The notes below the pieces were generated by a model. That model saw nothing but the letters and a program-made list of their open reading frames with translations. It did not search any database and had not been told where the DNA came from. Shown here one piece after another: positions 1 through 9,171 of a DNA stretch of 64,000 bases. The stretch comes from CAVXNP01 sp963763305. Lineage in GTDB: Bacteria; Pseudomonadota; Gammaproteobacteria; Xanthomonadales; Rhodanobacteraceae. How positions within the stretch are numbered: position 1 is the first letter of the stretch; the number at the start of each line of letters is the position of its first letter. The translations under genes were made by a program, and so were the position numbers. The stretch lies in NCBI GenBank assembly GCA_963763305.1, contig CAVXNP010000001.1, positions 2,356,001-2,420,000 of the forward strand, given 5' to 3'.

Positions 1-468
1 GGGCTGGCCCTGTTCCTGACCCTGTTCGTGATGTCGCCGGTGCTGAACAAGGCCTACAGCGAGGGCGTGAAGCCGTACATGGATGGCCAGCTCAGCGCCG
101 AGCAGGCACTGCCGGCGGCCAGCGGTCCGTTCAAGCAGTTCATGCTCGACCAGACCCGCGAGGCCGACCTGCAGTTGTTCACCCACCTGGCGCACGAGCA
201 GCCCTACGCGAGCAAGGCGGACGTACCGTTCCGCGTGGCGATGCCCGCGTTTCTCACCAGCGAGTTGAAGACCGCGTTCCAGATGGGCTTCCTGCTGTTC
301 ATCCCGTTCCTGATCATCGACCTGGTGGTGGCCAGCGTGCTGATGTCGATGGGCATGATGATGGTCTCGCCGATGATCATCTCGCTGCCGTTCAAGATCA
401 TGCTGTTCGTGCTGGTGGATGGGTGGACGCTGTTGATCGGCACCCTGGCCGGGAGTTTCTACGCGTGA
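1..468 (+). CDS. fliP: FliP, flagellar export gate protein (5' end outside window)
   Basis: This is the C-terminal 155 residues of FliP, one of the five membrane proteins (FliP, FliQ, FliR, FlhB, FlhA) of the flagellar type III export gate. The frame is open from base 1, so the N-terminus lies upstream of the window. The visible part has the periplasmic loop with a conserved Thr-Arg-Glu-Ala stretch, then the paired C-terminal membrane helices (FLLFIPFLIIDLVVASVLM and a Phe/Met/Val-rich helix ending near the stop). fliQ, normally adjacent, starts about 1 kb downstream across a large repeat block. Identification is firm from family features and the downstream genes. Confidence 0.95.
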   Translation, partial: GLALFLTLFVMSPVLNKAYSEGVKPYMDGQLSAEQALPAASGPFKQFMLDQTREADLQLFTHLAHEQPYASKADVPFRVAMPAFLTSELKTAFQMGFLLFIPFLIIDLVVASVLMSMGMMMVSPMIISLPFKIMLFVLVDGWTLLIGTLAGSFYA

Positions 469-503
469 ACGCGACCGGTGTCGGTGCTGCCTCGCGTACT
501 CCT

Positions 504-526
504 GTGGGAGCGGCTTCAGCCGCGAC
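504..526 (+). repeat. REP-like short palindrome
   Basis: A GTGGGAGCGGCTTCAGCCGC-type sequence forms a short hairpin (GCGGCT / AGCCGC). It resembles the REP elements scattered between genes in Pseudomonas and Xanthomonadales genomes. It lies just after fliP and before the long inverted repeat. Confidence 0.65.
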
Positions 527-568
527 GCTTTTCGGTTTGTCGTCCGGCCCGGACCACCAGAGCCAAGA

Positions 569-1375
569 GCTTTCACCCTCCTGCGGAGGGCGAGTCACTT
601 TCTCTTTGCTTGGTCACGCCCGCGCTTGGAGCGCGGGCGAACAGCGGAGCTGGCCCGAAGGGCGAAGGGCAGGATGCCCGGAGTCAAGAGAAAGTAACCA
701 AAAGAGAAAGGCCACCCCGCTTGGCGCTTGCCGGGCGTCGTGCCCGGCAAGTCCGTGAGTGGGCGTCTGGCTTTTCGACCGGACTTCGGCAACTGCGTCC
801 TGCGTTGCTCTACCTCGGACATCCATGTCCTCGCCTGTCCGGGCGAAAAGGAATGGGCATCCATGCCCATTCCCCTGCGGGCCGGCCGACGCCCCCTCAC
901 CGCCGCACAGGGGCCCCGTTAAAAGCAGCGGGCATCCTTGCCCGCACTCGGGCGCAGCCGCTGCGCGGCTGCGAAGGCGCACGCGGTTTAGCCTGCAGAC
1001 GGGCCGGGTTCGCTGCTCGAGATGTTGATCTTGCTCTTGTTTTTGACGTGGCTTGTGCCCGAGTGCGCGCTGGGAGCGCGCTGCTCTTTTCCGGGGCCCC
1101 TCTGAAGCGGCGGCCGGGCGAAGGAGAAGCCCGTAGGGTGGCTGGCATGGCGAGGGCATGGATGCCCGAGTTGAGGCAACGCAGGGAGCGGTTGCCCGAT
1201 GCCAGCCAGTTTGGCGTCAGGGCAGGAAGCCCTGTCGGCAAACCCCGTAGCCCGGACGCGGACCTTGCGGGCAAGGATGCCCGCAAGGCGCGTAAGCGGG
1301 GTGCTCTTTCTTTTGGTTACTTTTCTTTGAGCACGCAAAGAAAAGTGACTCGGGCTCCGGCAGGAGCACGAAAGC
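569..1375. repeat. Long modular inverted repeat between fliP and fliQ
   Basis: Two related arms (about 569-957 and 1052-1375) face each other across a loop of about 95 bp. Matching landmarks, read inward from each end, include GAGTCACTT, AAGTAACCAAAAG, CACCCCGCTT, CCTGCGTTG, an ATCCATG hairpin, GGGGCCCC and GCACTCGGGC. Each arm carries small hairpins whose stems differ between arms but stay paired: 727-751 against 1263-1288, 817-830 against 1154-1167, and 928-945 against 1065-1081. Long open frames cross the block on both strands, but none resembles a protein, so I treat it as non-coding. It fills nearly all of the 1,051 bp between fliP and fliQ. No transposase is present. Confidence 0.8.
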
Positions 1376-1519
1376 CCGCCGTCCCAAAGGGACTTCCTTC
1401 GGTCGCAGGCGAGCCAGCTCACGAGGGGTTTCGTGGGAACAACGGGTTGGTGGGCCGCGTATCAGACGACGACACGGCGGCGGCCACGGCCACGGCCAAA
1501 AAAGAAAGCGGAGCGCCCC

Positions 1520-1789
1520 ATGACCCCTGAATCCATCATGGAATTCGGCCAGCACGCGATGTACATCGCCATGCTGGTGGCAGCGCCGCTGTTGCTCACC
1601 GCGCTGGCGGTGGGCCTGTTGATCGGCGTGATCCAGGCGGCCACGCAGATCAACGAGATGACCCTTTCGTTCATCCCCAAGCTGATCGCCATGGCCCTGG
1701 TGGCACTGATCACCGGTCCGTGGATGCTGCGTACGCTGGTGCTGTTCACGCGCCAGCTGATCGAGGGCTTGCCCGGGGCGATCAAGTGA
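1520..1789 (+). CDS. fliQ: FliQ, flagellar export gate protein
   Basis: FliQ is an 89-residue protein with two membrane helices that assembles with FliP and FliR into the export gate at the basal body. The sequence starts MTPESIMEFGQHAMYIAML and has the family's two hydrophobic hairpin segments separated by a Gln-Ala-Ala-Thr-Gln-Ile-Asn-Glu loop (FliQ signature). I chose the ATG at 1520 over the in-frame codon at 1433 because it gives the usual FliQ length and N-terminus. Its stop overlaps the fliR start (TGATG). Its own upstream region is the tail of the long inverted repeat. Confidence 0.96.
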   Translation: MTPESIMEFGQHAMYIAMLVAAPLLLTALAVGLLIGVIQAATQINEMTLSFIPKLIAMALVALITGPWMLRTLVLFTRQLIEGLPGAIK

Positions 1790-2586
1790 TGGCAGCGCCT
1801 GCTGCCGGCGGTCTGATGCAGGTCGACCTGGCCACCTTGCAGGCGTGGGTGGGCAGCCTGCTGTGGACGATGGGCCGGGTCGGCGGGCTGTGCCTGGTGG
1901 TGCCGGTGCTGGGATCCTCGGTGATCCCGGCACGCATCCGCGTGGCGCTGATCCTGATCCTTACCGTGGTGCTGGTGCCGCTGGCGCCGGCCAGTACGAT
2001 CGATCCGCTCAGCGCCGCGGGCGTGGCTGCGATGATCGGCCAGCTGCTGATCGGGGCCACGGTCGGCTTCGTGCTCAAGCTGGTGTTCGAGGCGGTGGCC
2101 TTCGGCGGGCAACTGATCGGGCAGAGCATGAGCCTGGGCTTTGCCGAGGTGGTCAATCCGCAGGGCGGCGGCAGCACGCCGGTGTTGAGCCAGTTCTACA
2201 CGGTGCTGGCCACGCTGGTGTTCGTGGCGATGGACGGTCACCTGCGGGTGATTGCCCTGCTGGCCGAGAGCTTTCGCACGCTGCCGCCCGGTGCCGCGGT
2301 GCTCGGACCGGACGCCCTGCATGCGGTGGTGATGTTCGGCGCGCAGCTGTTTGCCGGCGCGGTGCGCGTGGCGCTTCCGGCAATGACCTCGTTGCTGGTG
2401 GTCAACATCGGCTTTGCCGCAATCAGCCGGGCAGCGCCGTCGATGAACCTGTTCGCGGTGGGCTTTCCGATTACCGTCTCGCTGGGCTTCGTGGCGTTGT
2501 GGCTGGCCCTGCGCAGCCTCCCTGGTGCATTCGAGTCGATCCAGGAAAACGCCTGGTCGCTCATGCATGAACTGATCCGCGGTTAG
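1789..2586 (+). CDS. fliR: FliR, flagellar export gate protein
   Basis: FliR is a 265-residue polytopic protein of the flagellar export gate. It has about six hydrophobic segments and the conserved central loop (Gln-Leu-Ile-Gly-Gln-Ser-Met-Ser-Leu-Gly-Phe-Ala near residues 105-120). The ATG at 1789 overlaps the fliQ stop, which suggests translational coupling; Met at 1816 is an alternative start. flhB follows after 11 bp in the same operon. Confidence 0.95.
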   Translation: MAAPAAGGLMQVDLATLQAWVGSLLWTMGRVGGLCLVVPVLGSSVIPARIRVALILILTVVLVPLAPASTIDPLSAAGVAAMIGQLLIGATVGFVLKLVFEAVAFGGQLIGQSMSLGFAEVVNPQGGGSTPVLSQFYTVLATLVFVAMDGHLRVIALLAESFRTLPPGAAVLGPDALHAVVMFGAQLFAGAVRVALPAMTSLLVVNIGFAAISRAAPSMNLFAVGFPITVSLGFVALWLALRSLPGAFESIQENAWSLMHELIRG

Positions 2587-2597
2587 GGCCGGCAGCC

Positions 2598-3737
2598 ATG
2601 TCCGAAGAAGACAGCGGCCAGGAACGCACCGAACAACCTTCGGAAAAACGCCTTCGCGAGTCGCGCGAAAAGGGCGATGTCCCCCGATCGCGCGATCTGT
2701 CCGGCGCGCTGGTGGTGCTGGCAGGCGTGGCCGCCCTGATGGGTGGCAGCGAGCGGGCCATGGCGCATGCCCAGCAGATCTACCGGCTGGGCCTGGACTA
2801 CAGCCGCGACGCGCTGTTCTCCGACGCATTGCCGGCGCGCGTACTGGGCCTGGCGGTGCACGAGGCGCTGGCGCTGTTTGCGCCGGTGGCGATCGCCACA
2901 CTGCTGGCGGTATTCGCCGCCCCGTTGTTGCTGGGCGGCATCAGCTTCAGCGGGCAGGCGCTGATCCCGAAGTTCGAGCGGCTCGATCCGATCAGCGGTC
3001 TGGGCAAGATCTTTGCGTTGCGTGGGCTGGTCGAGCTGGGCAAGGCGCTGCTCAAGCTGCTGCTGATCGGCGCGGTGCTGGTGTTCACCCTGCGCAACTG
3101 GCAGGACGAACTGATGGCCACCGGCAGTGGCGAGGTGCGTTGGGGCATCGTGCACGCGATCAGCATGCTCGGTCGCGCGGCCCTGCTGTTCGGGGTGATG
3201 CTGGCGCTGATCGGCGGCATCGATGCGCTGTACCAGCGCTTCGACTTCGCCAAGCGCCAGCGCATGACCAAGCAGGAGTTGCGCGACGAGTCCAAGGAGA
3301 CCGAGGGCAATCCGGAGCTGAAGGGCCGCATCCGGCAGGTGCAGCACGAGATGTCGCGGCGCCGGATGATGGAAGAGCTGCCCAAGGCGGACGTGCTGGT
3401 GGTCAACCCCAGCCACTTCGCCGTGGCCCTGCGCTATGACGACGGCCGTTCGGCGGCACCGCGGGTGATCGCCAAGGGCGTCGACGTGCTGGCGCAGCAG
3501 ATTCGCCTGGTGGCGGCTTCCCATCGCATCCCGCTGGTCGAGGCGCCGCCGTTGGCACGCGCCTTGTATGCAACGACGGAACTGGGGCGCGAAATCCCGT
3601 CCGCGCTGTATGTGGCGGTGGCGCAGGTACTGGCTTACGTCTACCAGCTCCGGCAGGCGACGGAAAACGGTGACGTACCGCCGCCACCACCGGCGCCGGA
3701 GGTGGATCCGGACCTGCTCGGCCCGTACAAGTTCTAA
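2598..3737 (+). CDS. flhB: FlhB, export substrate-specificity switch
   Basis: FlhB (379 aa) switches the flagellar exporter from hook/rod to filament substrates. The N-terminal part begins with the conserved EDSGQERTEQPSEKRLRESR block and has four membrane helices up to about residue 210. A soluble C-terminal domain follows. The autocleavage motif, usually Asn-Pro-Thr-His, reads Asn270-Pro271-Ser272-His273. Cleavage falls between Asn and Pro, and Ser is a conservative change, so function is probably retained. The C-terminus has a short proline run. It lies between fliR (11 bp) and flhA (12 bp). Confidence 0.96.
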   Translation: MSEEDSGQERTEQPSEKRLRESREKGDVPRSRDLSGALVVLAGVAALMGGSERAMAHAQQIYRLGLDYSRDALFSDALPARVLGLAVHEALALFAPVAIATLLAVFAAPLLLGGISFSGQALIPKFERLDPISGLGKIFALRGLVELGKALLKLLLIGAVLVFTLRNWQDELMATGSGEVRWGIVHAISMLGRAALLFGVMLALIGGIDALYQRFDFAKRQRMTKQELRDESKETEGNPELKGRIRQVQHEMSRRRMMEELPKADVLVVNPSHFAVALRYDDGRSAAPRVIAKGVDVLAQQIRLVAASHRIPLVEAPPLARALYATTELGREIPSALYVAVAQVLAYVYQLRQATENGDVPPPPPAPEVDPDLLGPYKF

Positions 3738-3749
3738 AAGGAATACCGC

Positions 3750-5840
3750 ATGGCTGCTGTGAGCGCGATCGACAACCTCAAGATGATCGGGCGGCGCGGC
3801 GTGGGGGCGCCGATCGCGATGCTGGCGATGCTGGGCATGCTGATGCTGCCGCTGCCGCCGTTCCTGCTGGACATGCTGTTCAGCTTCAACATCGCGCTGT
3901 CGCTGGTGATCCTGCTGGCGGTGATCTACGTGATGCGGCCGCTGGAGTTCGCCGCCTTCCCGACCGTGGTGCTGATGGCCACGCTGCTGCGGCTGGCGCT
4001 GAACATCGCCTCCACCCGCGTGGTGCTGCTGCACGGTCACGACGGCCCCGGCGCCGCCGGCAAGGTGATCGAGGCGTTCGGCGAATTCGTGATCGGCGGC
4101 AACTTCGCGGTCGGCCTGGTGGTGTTCGCGATCCTCACCATCATCAATTTCGTGGTGGTCACCAAGGGCGCCACCCGCGTGTCGGAAGTGACCGCGCGCT
4201 TCACCCTGGACGCGATGCCCGGCAAGCAGATGGCGATCGACGCCGACCTCAACGCCGGCCTGCTGACCCAGGAACAGGCCCGCGACCGGCGCCAGGAAGT
4301 GCGCGAGGAAGCGGACTTCTACGGCTCGATGGACGGTGCCTCCAAGTTCGTCCGCGGCGACGCCACCGCCGGCATCCTGATCCTGATCATCAACATCGTC
4401 GGCGGCTTCTTCGTCGGCGTGTTCCAGCATGGCCTGTCCGCCGGCGAATCGGCGCGCACCTACACCCTGCTGACCATCGGCGACGGCCTGGTCGCGCAGG
4501 TGCCGGCGCTGATGCTGTCGATCGCCGCGGCGGTGATCGTCACCCGCGTGTCCAAGTCGCAGGACATGGGCAAGCAGGTGATCGCCCAGGTGTTCGGCCA
4601 GCCCCGTGCGCTGGCCGTGGCCGGCGTGGTGCTGGGCGTGATGGGGATCATCCCGGGCATGCCGAACGTGGCCTTCCTGCTGCTGGGCGCGATCTGCGGC
4701 GGCGCCGCCTGGATGATGCTCAAGCGCGAACGCGAGACCCGCGAGAAGCTGGCCGAAGCCACGGCCGAGACGCCCGCCGCCGCGGCACCGGCCGAGCGCG
4801 TGGAACTGGGCTGGGAGGACGTCGCCAGCGTCGATCCGCTGGGACTGGAGGTGGGCTACCGGCTGATCCCGCTGGTCGACACCCACCAGGGCGGCGAGCT
4901 GATGGGACGGATCAAGTCGGTGCGCCGCAAGCTGTCGCAGGAGCTGGGCTTCCTGGTGCCCTCGGTGCACATCCGCGACAACCTGGACCTGGGCCCGAAT
5001 ACCTATCGGATCACCCTGATGGGCGTGCCGATGGGTGAGGCCGAAATCCACAACGAACGCCTGATGGCGATCAACCCGGGGCGCGTGCACGGCACCCTGC
5101 AGGGCATCGCCACCCAGGACCCGGCGTTCGGACTGGAGGCGGTGTGGATCGAGCAGGGCCAGCGCGAGATGGCGCAGGGGCTGGGCTATACCGTGGTCGA
5201 TCCGGCCACGGTGATCGCCACCCACCTGTCGCACATCCTGCAGGGCCACGCGCACGAGCTGATCAGCCACCAGGACGTGCAGCAACTGCTGGACCGGCTG
5301 GCGCAGACCGCGCCGAAGCTGGTCGAGGACCTGGTGCCCAAGCGGCTGCCGCTGGGTGCGGTGGTCAAGGTGCTGCAGAACCTGCTGGCCGAGCGGGTGC
5401 CGATCCGCAACATGCGCAGCATTGTCGAATCCTTGGCGGAAAACGCGGCGCAGAGTCAGGATCCCGGCGTTCTCACCGCCGCCGTCCGGGTCGCGCTGGG
5501 GCGCCAGATTGTGCAGGAGATCACAGGTCTGGGCACCGAGGTGCCGGTGATCACGCTGGCCCCGGAACTGGAACAGATCCTCATGAATTCGCTCTCCGGC
5601 GGCGGTGTGGCGGGCGCCGCGGTCGAACCGGGCCTGGCCGACCGGCTGCAGCAGGGCGTCGCGGATGCGGCGCGGCGCCAGGAAATGAGCGGCGAGCCGG
5701 CCGTGTTGCTGGTGGCGCCGCAGCTGCGGCCGTGGCTCGCGCGCTTCACCCGCCACGTGGCACAAAACCTGCACGTACTCGCCTACAACGAGGTGCCCGA
5801 CAACCGCCGGGTACGGCTGGTGCAGGCGCTGGGACGGTAG
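3750..5840 (+). CDS. flhA: FlhA, flagellar export gate/chaperone-docking protein
   Basis: FlhA (696 aa) forms the nonameric export ring. The N-terminal ~330 residues carry eight predicted membrane helices with the conserved FHIPEP-family cytoplasmic loop (GAT RVSEVTARFTLDAMPGKQ region, roughly residues 135-165). The rest is the cytoplasmic domain that docks chaperone-substrate complexes. Length matches the family. A ribosome-binding site (AAAGGAA) precedes the ATG. It is the last gate gene; flhF follows after 142 bp that hold no gene. Confidence 0.97.
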   Translation: MAAVSAIDNLKMIGRRGVGAPIAMLAMLGMLMLPLPPFLLDMLFSFNIALSLVILLAVIYVMRPLEFAAFPTVVLMATLLRLALNIASTRVVLLHGHDGPGAAGKVIEAFGEFVIGGNFAVGLVVFAILTIINFVVVTKGATRVSEVTARFTLDAMPGKQMAIDADLNAGLLTQEQARDRRQEVREEADFYGSMDGASKFVRGDATAGILILIINIVGGFFVGVFQHGLSAGESARTYTLLTIGDGLVAQVPALMLSIAAAVIVTRVSKSQDMGKQVIAQVFGQPRALAVAGVVLGVMGIIPGMPNVAFLLLGAICGGAAWMMLKRERETREKLAEATAETPAAAAPAERVELGWEDVASVDPLGLEVGYRLIPLVDTHQGGELMGRIKSVRRKLSQELGFLVPSVHIRDNLDLGPNTYRITLMGVPMGEAEIHNERLMAINPGRVHGTLQGIATQDPAFGLEAVWIEQGQREMAQGLGYTVVDPATVIATHLSHILQGHAHELISHQDVQQLLDRLAQTAPKLVEDLVPKRLPLGAVVKVLQNLLAERVPIRNMRSIVESLAENAAQSQDPGVLTAAVRVALGRQIVQEITGLGTEVPVITLAPELEQILMNSLSGGGVAGAAVEPGLADRLQQGVADAARRQEMSGEPAVLLVAPQLRPWLARFTRHVAQNLHVLAYNEVPDNRRVRLVQALGR

Positions 5841-5982
5841 AGCAACGGGTCTAGGGGCGACAGATGAGTAGCGCGGCTGTGACAAACGAAGGTGTTCCCC
5901 GCTGCGGGGCTGCCGCATGCGCCGCCCTGGCGGCTCCTCCCTCAACCCTCGCCCCTGGCGCCAGCCCGCTTTGGAGCTTTCG

Positions 5983-7434
5983 ATGAAAATCAAACGGTTC
6001 GTCGCCCCCGACATGCGCCAGGCCATGCGCCTGGTGCGCGAGGATCAGGGGCCCGATGCGGTGATCCTGTCAACCCGCCGGCTGGACGAGGGCATCGAGA
6101 TCATCGCCGCGGTGGACTACGACGAGGCACTGGTGCGCGAAGCGGCAAGGCACGGGGCACCGCTGCCGGCTGCGGAGGAACACCCGCGTGTGACCACCAG
6201 CGAGGCGGCCGCAGCGGCACTGACCGCCTTGCCGCCGCGACCGGCCGCCGCGCGCCCGATCGGCCATGCCGACGGCATTCCCGCTGTGGCCACGCCGATC
6301 TCCGCGCCGCCCGCGCCGGCGACGGTTCCGCGCACGTCGGCGGCTGCTCTCGCGCGCAAGCCGAGGGTCGCCGCCGCTGCAGCGGCGGACGCGCCGGTAC
6401 GTGCGCCGGCCGGCACCGCGCCGGCGAACGAGCCAGCAAAGCCGGTGGAGGATGAGCTGCCGATGCATCCGCTGATGGCCCGCGCGGCGCAGGACACGGT
6501 ACGCATGCGCGCCGAACTGGGCAGCCTGCGCGAGATGCTCGAGCAGCAGTTGTCCAGTCTGGCCTGGAACGACCTGGAGCGGCGCCAGCCGCTGCGTGCG
6601 CGGGTGCTGCGCGAGCTCACCCGGCTCGGTATCGAACCGGACGTGGCGCGACAGCTGGCCGACGACCTTCCCGACCACATGAGCGCCGAGCAGGCCCGTT
6701 ACCTGCCGCTGGGCATGCTCAGCCGTTGCATCGCAGTCAGCGACCACGGCCGCATCGATCGTGGCGGGGTCACCGCACTGGTCGGCCCCACCGGGGTGGG
6801 CAAGACCACCACCATCGCCAAGCTGGCGGCGCGCGCGGTGATGCGCCACAGCGCCGCTGAAGTCGCGCTGATCAGTACCGATCATTACCGCATCGGCGCC
6901 GCCGCACAGCTGGAGCACTACGGCCGCCTTCTGGGCGTGCGGGTGTATCCGGCCTACGACGCGCAGAGCCTGCGTCAGGTGCTGGAGCTGCTGCGCGGTT
7001 GCCACACGGTATTGATCGACACCGCCGGCGTGGCCGGCAACGACCCGCGGCTGGCCGAGCAACTGGCCACGCTGGCGGATTTCAGCGGCCAGACGGCCAG
7101 CGAGCTGCATGCCTGCCTGGTGCTGGCCGCCAACGCCCAGCCGCAGTCGCTGGAAGAAGCGGTACGCGCCTACCGGCCGCTGAAGCCGCAAGCCTGCATC
7201 CTGACCAAGCTGGACGAAGCGCCCAGCCTCGGTGGCGCGCTGTCGGTGCTGATCAGGCACCGGCTGGCGCTGGACTACACCACCGACGGCCAGCGCGTCC
7301 CGGAGGACATCGCCCATGCCGACGCCCGCGTGCTGGTATGCCGTGCGGCAAAGGTACTCAAGGGCAGTCACGCATCGGTCGCTGACGAGACAGTGCTGGC
7401 TGAACGTTTTGGAACCGCGGTGGCCAGCGCATGA
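5983..7434 (+). CDS. flhF: FlhF, SRP-type GTPase for polar flagellum placement
   Basis: FlhF (483 aa) is the signal-recognition-particle-type GTPase that places the flagellum at the pole. The N-terminal MKIKRFVAPDMRQAMRLV block is typical. An Ala/Pro-rich linker (about residues 65-155) follows, then the NG GTPase domain with P-loop GPTGVGKTTT near residue 267, the STDHYRIGAAAQL block, and TKLDEA near the C-terminus. I chose the ATG at 5983 (preceded by GGAG) over the upstream in-frame codon at 5917 because it matches the FlhF N-terminus. The stop overlaps the start of flhG. Confidence 0.95.
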   Translation: MKIKRFVAPDMRQAMRLVREDQGPDAVILSTRRLDEGIEIIAAVDYDEALVREAARHGAPLPAAEEHPRVTTSEAAAAALTALPPRPAAARPIGHADGIPAVATPISAPPAPATVPRTSAAALARKPRVAAAAAADAPVRAPAGTAPANEPAKPVEDELPMHPLMARAAQDTVRMRAELGSLREMLEQQLSSLAWNDLERRQPLRARVLRELTRLGIEPDVARQLADDLPDHMSAEQARYLPLGMLSRCIAVSDHGRIDRGGVTALVGPTGVGKTTTIAKLAARAVMRHSAAEVALISTDHYRIGAAAQLEHYGRLLGVRVYPAYDAQSLRQVLELLRGCHTVLIDTAGVAGNDPRLAEQLATLADFSGQTASELHACLVLAANAQPQSLEEAVRAYRPLKPQACILTKLDEAPSLGGALSVLIRHRLALDYTTDGQRVPEDIAHADARVLVCRAAKVLKGSHASVADETVLAERFGTAVASA

Positions 7435-8387
7435 GCGGGGCCATTGCCATGAATCAGGCCTGGGGTTTGACCAACATGCTTACTGCAATGACCGGCCGCG
7501 GCGGCCGGGACGATTCACCCGCCGGGCCGACCGGCCCGCACCAGGCGGTGAGCCTGGGTCAGGCCGCGCCGCGACGGCGTTGCCGCGCGATCGCCGTGGC
7601 CGGAGGCAAGGGCGGGGTGGGCAAGACCACGGTGGCGGTGAACCTGGGCATGACCCTGGCCATCGCCGGCCACGACGTGATGCTGCTGGACGCCGACATG
7701 GGCCTGGCCAACGTCGATGTACTGCTGGGGCTGGCGCCGTCGCGCCACCTGGGCCACATGCTCGACGGCCAGTGCACGCTGGAGGAACTGCTGCTGGAGG
7801 CGCCGCACGGCTTGAAGGTGATCCCCGGCGGGTCCGGCGCGCGCCGGCTGGCGCAACTGGGCAACGGCGAGCACGCTGCGGTGATCCGCGCGTTCGACGA
7901 GCTGACCCAGCCGCCGGAATACCTGCTGGTGGACACCGCCGCCGGGCTGTCCGACAACGTGGCGATGTTCGCTGCCGCCGCGGACGACGTGGTGCTGGTG
8001 GTGTGCGACGAGCCGGCCTCGCTGACCGATGCCTACGCCATGCTCAAGGTACTCAGCCGCGACTTCGGCGTACGCCGCTTCCGGATGGTGGCGAACATGG
8101 TCCGCAACGCCGGCGAGGCGCGCGCACTGCACCAGAAGCTGTCGCGGGTGAGCGACCGCTTCCTCGACGTGGTGCTGGATTTCATGGGCATGGTGCCGCA
8201 TGACGAGCGGCTGCGGCAGGCGATCAAGCGGCAGTCGGCGGTGGTCGACCTGTGGCCGGCGAGCCGGTCCTCGCAGGCATTCAAGCAATTGGCCGGTGCG
8301 GTCGATACATGGGAAGAACCCGCACGCACGGGCCTGGACCGCATCGCATTCTTCGGCGGTCAGCCTGCACCGATGGCGGGGTGGTGA
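7431..8387 (+). CDS. flhG: FlhG/FleN, MinD-type ATPase controlling flagellar number
   Basis: This 318-residue ParA/MinD-family ATPase limits flagellar number and partners FlhF. It has the deviant Walker A motif GGKGGVGKTTVAVNLG at about residues 57-72, then LLDADMGLANVDVLLG and LVDTAAGLSDNV. The chosen start overlaps the flhF stop; a second in-frame ATG at 7449 (MNQAWGL) is a plausible alternative. fliA starts 2 bp after its stop, so flhF-flhG-fliA are tightly coupled. Confidence 0.95.
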   Translation: MSGAIAMNQAWGLTNMLTAMTGRGGRDDSPAGPTGPHQAVSLGQAAPRRRCRAIAVAGGKGGVGKTTVAVNLGMTLAIAGHDVMLLDADMGLANVDVLLGLAPSRHLGHMLDGQCTLEELLLEAPHGLKVIPGGSGARRLAQLGNGEHAAVIRAFDELTQPPEYLLVDTAAGLSDNVAMFAAAADDVVLVVCDEPASLTDAYAMLKVLSRDFGVRRFRMVANMVRNAGEARALHQKLSRVSDRFLDVVLDFMGMVPHDERLRQAIKRQSAVVDLWPASRSSQAFKQLAGAVDTWEEPARTGLDRIAFFGGQPAPMAGW

Positions 8388-8388
8388 C

Positions 8389-9123
8389 ATGAGCGTGGCA
8401 TCGGAATATCTCCAGGTACAACGCGAGAGCGCAGACGAGTTGGTGCGCCGCCACGCACCGCTGGTGCGGCGTATTGCCTATCACCTGATGGGCCGGCTGC
8501 CGCCGAGCGTGGACGTGGGCGACCTGATCCAGTCCGGCATGATTGGACTGCTGGAAGCTTCGCGGCACTACTCGCCCGATCGCGCGGCCAGCTTCGAGAC
8601 CTATGCAGGGATCCGCATCCGCGGCGCCATGCTGGACGAGTTGCGCAAGACCGACTGGACGCCCCGTTCGGTGCACCGCAAGGTGCGCGAGGTGGCCGAG
8701 GTGGTGCGGCAGATCGAGATCGAGACCGGCGCGGACGCCGGGGATGCGGAGGTGATGAAGCGCCTCGGCATCGGCGCCGAGGAGTATCACCAGGTACTCG
8801 CCGACGCGGCCAACGCCCGACTGCTCAGCCTCACCGCACCGGACGATGGCGACGGCGCGGCGGCGTTCGACGTGGTCGACCCGATGGGCGTGAGTCCGCA
8901 GGAAGCGATCGAGCACGATGGCCTGCGCAAGGCCCTTACCGACGGCATCAGCGGCCTGCCCGAGCGCGAGCAGCTGGTGATGTCGCTTTACTACGAGCAG
9001 GAAATGAACTTGAAAGAAATCGGTGCGGTGCTCGGCGTGACCGAGTCACGCGTATGCCAGATCCACGGCCAGGCGATCGTGCGCTTGCGCGCACGCCTGG
9101 GCGACTGGCGGGAGTTCAGCTGA
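8389..9123 (+). CDS. fliA: FliA, sigma-28 factor for late flagellar genes
   Basis: FliA (244 aa) is the RNA polymerase sigma factor for late flagellar and chemotaxis genes. Region 2 includes HAPLVRRIAYHLMGRLP and VDVGDLIQSGMIGLLEA. Region 3 has MLDELRKTDWTPRSV. Region 4 has LPEREQLVMSLYYEQEMNLKEIG with the helix-turn-helix GVTESRVCQIHGQAIVRLR. I rejected the longer upstream frame because the ATG at 8389 directly follows the flhG stop. Two sigma-28-like promoters are visible later in this window (17358 and 20234). Confidence 0.97.
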   Translation: MSVASEYLQVQRESADELVRRHAPLVRRIAYHLMGRLPPSVDVGDLIQSGMIGLLEASRHYSPDRAASFETYAGIRIRGAMLDELRKTDWTPRSVHRKVREVAEVVRQIEIETGADAGDAEVMKRLGIGAEEYHQVLADAANARLLSLTAPDDGDGAAAFDVVDPMGVSPQEAIEHDGLRKALTDGISGLPEREQLVMSLYYEQEMNLKEIGAVLGVTESRVCQIHGQAIVRLRARLGDWREFS

Positions 9124-9171
9124 TGCGCTTGCTCCCGACCCACCCTGACCGCGTCCAAGAGGAGAGCAGGC

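Noticed and set aside
569..1375. Insertion sequence or transposon
   Set aside because: No transposase-like frame and no clear target duplication were seen; the arms are modular and diverged.
478..1530. A 350-residue plus-strand frame and several minus-strand frames over the fliP-fliQ gap
   Set aside because: The frames run through an inverted repeat and are open on both strands because of high GC. The translations are Arg/Pro/Ala-rich, show no domain, and contain the repeat motifs.
2583..6026. A 1,147-residue minus-strand frame opposite flhB and flhA
   Set aside because: His/Arg/Gln-rich antisense shadow of strongly supported genes with high third-position GC.
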